The notes under the pieces are model-generated. The model was not told the origin of the DNA. It saw nothing but the letters and a program-made list of their open reading frames with translations, and ran no database searches. Shown in pieces: positions 5,273-6,885 of a stretch of DNA of 6,885 bases (the first letter of the stretch is position 1; each line of letters opens with the position of its first letter). The DNA is from Eubacterium sp. (GTDB taxonomy: Bacteria; Bacillota; Clostridia; Lachnospirales; Lachnospiraceae), in contig JABUSX010000471.1 of NCBI GenBank assembly GCA_021442545.1, forward strand, positions 1-6,885, given 5' to 3'. The position numbers were made by a program, and so were the translations under genes.

Positions 5273-6885
5273 CTACAAGAGAAGATTATGCAGCAGCTGT
5301 TCTCTGAAAATCTGCATTTTCGTTCCTTTTCCGTCGTACTGCCGAAGCTCATACTTCGTATCCTCTTCCATGATCTTCAGCCAGACAGCTCCGATTTCCG
5401 GATCAAACTGTGTTCCTATACCTTTCCGGATCTCGCTGATCACTCTCTCCCGCGGCAGAAAACTTCTGTAACCACGGTCGGAGCTCATGGCATCGTAGGC
5501 ATCTGCCACGGCAACGATCCTTGCCGTTTCCGGGATCTGCGACCCCTTAAGACCATCCGGATAACCCCGGCCATCATAACGCTCATGGTGCCATCTGGCA
5601 GCCTGTGCCAGATCGGGATAACTGACGATTCCGGAGAGGATCTTATAGCCCTTCATACAATGCGTTTGTATAGCAGCATGTTCCTCGTCCGTAAGCATTC
5701 CTTCCTTATGAAGAATCTTATCTTCAATACCAATCTTTCCCACGTCATGCAGGATTGCCTGGAAGTAGATATTCTTTACATATTCCTCGCTCTTCCCCAT
5801 CCGTTCCGCGATCATCACCGCGTATTCCGCCACCCGGGTGGAATGACCGTTGGTGTACTGATCCTTGGCATCGACGGCGTTGGCCAGTGCCGTTACGGAC
5901 TCACGAAGTATTGTCTCGTTCCGGCGGGCCTGTTCTTCCTGCAGAACCAGCCGGGATTGTTCAGAGGTATTAATTATCCAGACAATAGTCCCCACCAGGA
6001 AACTTTTCTGCCGGAACTCGGATTCACGTATCTCATAGGGAATGCCATGCAGGGTAACCAGTTTCTGGCCGAGAATATTTTTCCTGATGAAGTCGGTGGA
6101 TTTGTCTATCCGCTTCCAGTCACACTCTGTCAGAATCTCTTCTGCACGAGCGTTGTGATAGATCAGGTGACCGTTCAGATTGAAGATCAGAAGTCCTTCC
6201 GACATCTTGTCGATCGACATATCCTTCATTACGGAAGCAGACATGACGAGATCATATTTCACCTGAAGGTATCCAAGTGCAACTGCAAAGAAAATGAACT
6301 CCAGCGCATTGGCATACGTAGAAGAAATGATCCCGCTGAAAGAAAATATCATGAAAACAGGGGTAATAATGCCGATCAGAAGAATCAGCTTGACAAAGGT
6401 TAATTTATAATCCTTTACCTGGGTGATCCGTATAAAAAGAGGAACGATCATCAGCAGCATCAGCGCTGCGATCAAAATGCCTGCCACCGTGTAAAGAGGA
6501 CCTTCGGTATACTGGAAAACACAGAACCCGGGCATCTCCGGATTCTCCAGCATAACCACATCCTTAAAGAAAAGTCTGGTCCAGCCGATCGTCAGAACAG
6601 TGCCGATGAAGGCCACGACCACCGCCGTGGAGCAGCCGACCAGCCAGAGAGGCGGTACATCCCCGCAGAGCCCCATCAGCGTATAACCCAGTACATAGAT
6701 GCTCAGCACCGCAAAAACATAGGACAGCTGCATGGCGACCATCCAGCCAACCACGTTCGCCGAGAATGCCTGCCACACGCCGCAGAGAAAATACAGCAAA
6801 ATCAGAATCAGCGTTGCTGTGATTTTTTTCTGTACCGAAGATGACCTTGCGAAATAAACGAAGGCGAGAACAAGCAGCGCAACAA
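5273..6885 (-). CDS. Membrane-bound 7TM-PAS-HD-GYP protein, probable c-di-GMP phosphodiesterase, 5' end outside window
   Basis: The frame ends at TAG (5275-5273) and stays open to the right edge, giving 536 visible residues; the N-terminus is missing. A TTG at 6799 is not a credible start because coding continues upstream through hydrophobic sequence. Visible residues (numbered from 6883): seven hydrophobic segments at about 1-12 (partial), 21-43, 44-68, 78-101, 129-151, 162-186 and 190-208, resembling the 7TM sensor region of some histidine kinases; a PAS-like domain at about 222-308 with EGLLIFNLNGHLIYHN; a short helical linker; then HD-GYP from about 325. Expected catalytic residues are present: H347 in NGHSTRV, H379-D380 in LHDVGKIG, H408, H432-H433 in HHERYDGRGYPDG and D461 in VADAYDAM. 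The family hydrolyses cyclic-di-GMP to pGpG or GMP in the cytoplasm, so an active, signal-controlled enzyme is likely. The position four before H347 is Tyr rather than the Glu I recall in trinuclear HD-GYP enzymes, suggesting a dinuclear centre. The signal sensed is unknown. Confidence 0.93.
   Translation of the reverse strand, partial: VALLVLAFVYFARSSSVQKKITATLILILLYFLCGVWQAFSANVVGWMVAMQLSYVFAVLSIYVLGYTLMGLCGDVPPLWLVGCSTAVVVAFIGTVLTIGWTRLFFKDVVMLENPEMPGFCVFQYTEGPLYTVAGILIAALMLLMIVPLFIRITQVKDYKLTFVKLILLIGIITPVFMIFSFSGIISSTYANALEFIFFAVALGYLQVKYDLVMSASVMKDMSIDKMSEGLLIFNLNGHLIYHNARAEEILTECDWKRIDKSTDFIRKNILGQKLVTLHGIPYEIRESEFRQKSFLVGTIVWIINTSEQSRLVLQEEQARRNETILRESVTALANAVDAKDQYTNGHSTRVAEYAVMIAERMGKSEEYVKNIYFQAILHDVGKIGIEDKILHKEGMLTDEEHAAIQTHCMKGYKILSGIVSYPDLAQAARWHHERYDGRGYPDGLKGSQIPETARIVAVADAYDAMSSDRGYRSFLPRERVISEIRKGIGTQFDPEIGAVWLKIMEEDTKYELRQYDGKGTKMQIFREQLLHNLLL

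Noticed and set aside
5270..6403. 377-codon open frame on the plus strand
   Set aside because: It is in codon register opposite the HD-GYP gene, whose motifs are unmistakable. It is a shadow caused by codon choice.
5273..6799. TTG at 6799 as the start of the HD-GYP protein
   Set aside because: The frame stays open to the window edge with further hydrophobic, membrane-like sequence upstream, so the real start lies outside the window.
1..6885. Very frequent CCGGAA/TTCCGG hexamers, as if a DNA uptake or Chi-like signal
   Set aside because: They follow from favoured codons (CCG GAA, TCC GGA and similar) in both genes, fall within ordinary codons and show no strand-specific spacing.

Overview
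This window looks like chromosomal sequence from a Gram-positive, clostridial-type bacterium, possibly a gut or rumen Lachnospiraceae-like member of the Firmicutes. The evidence is indirect: a strong AGGGGAG ribosome binding site, a Gram-positive style signal peptide, a surface protein built from InlB-type, MBG-type and Ig/FnIII-like modules, and a 7TM-PAS-HD-GYP signalling protein of a type common in Clostridia. Base composition looks moderate by eye (about half G+C). There is no rRNA, tRNA or housekeeping marker to fix the taxonomy.

Only two genes are supported, both on the minus strand and both cut by a window edge. The upstream one (5273-6885) is missing its N-terminus. It encodes a membrane protein with a multi-helix N-terminal sensor region, a PAS-like domain and a complete HD-GYP domain, so it is a probable cyclic-di-GMP phosphodiesterase. 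After a 137-base gap comes a very large gene (1-5135) that is open all the way to the left edge, with at least 1711 codons. It encodes an exported modular protein: a signal peptide, a Ser/Asp/Ala-rich linker with a 19-residue repeat, then a long chain of extracellular beta-type modules. Its C-terminus, including any cell-wall anchor, lies outside the window.

Within the large protein the same four-module order (FnIII-like, GY-type divergent repeat, Ig-like ending in a GNVS motif, InlB-type repeat) appears twice about 755-779 residues apart, with an MBG-rich block between the two copies. The gap between the genes holds small inverted repeats and the ribosome binding site but no convincing intrinsic terminator, so read-through from the HD-GYP gene into the surface-protein gene is possible. 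A functional link (c-di-GMP turnover beside a candidate adhesin) is attractive but is inferred from adjacency only.

The long open frames on the plus strand lie in codon register opposite the two real genes and are explained by rarity of the codons TTA, CTA and TCA. I see no mobile element, CRISPR array, RNA gene or clearly new multi-gene system here.
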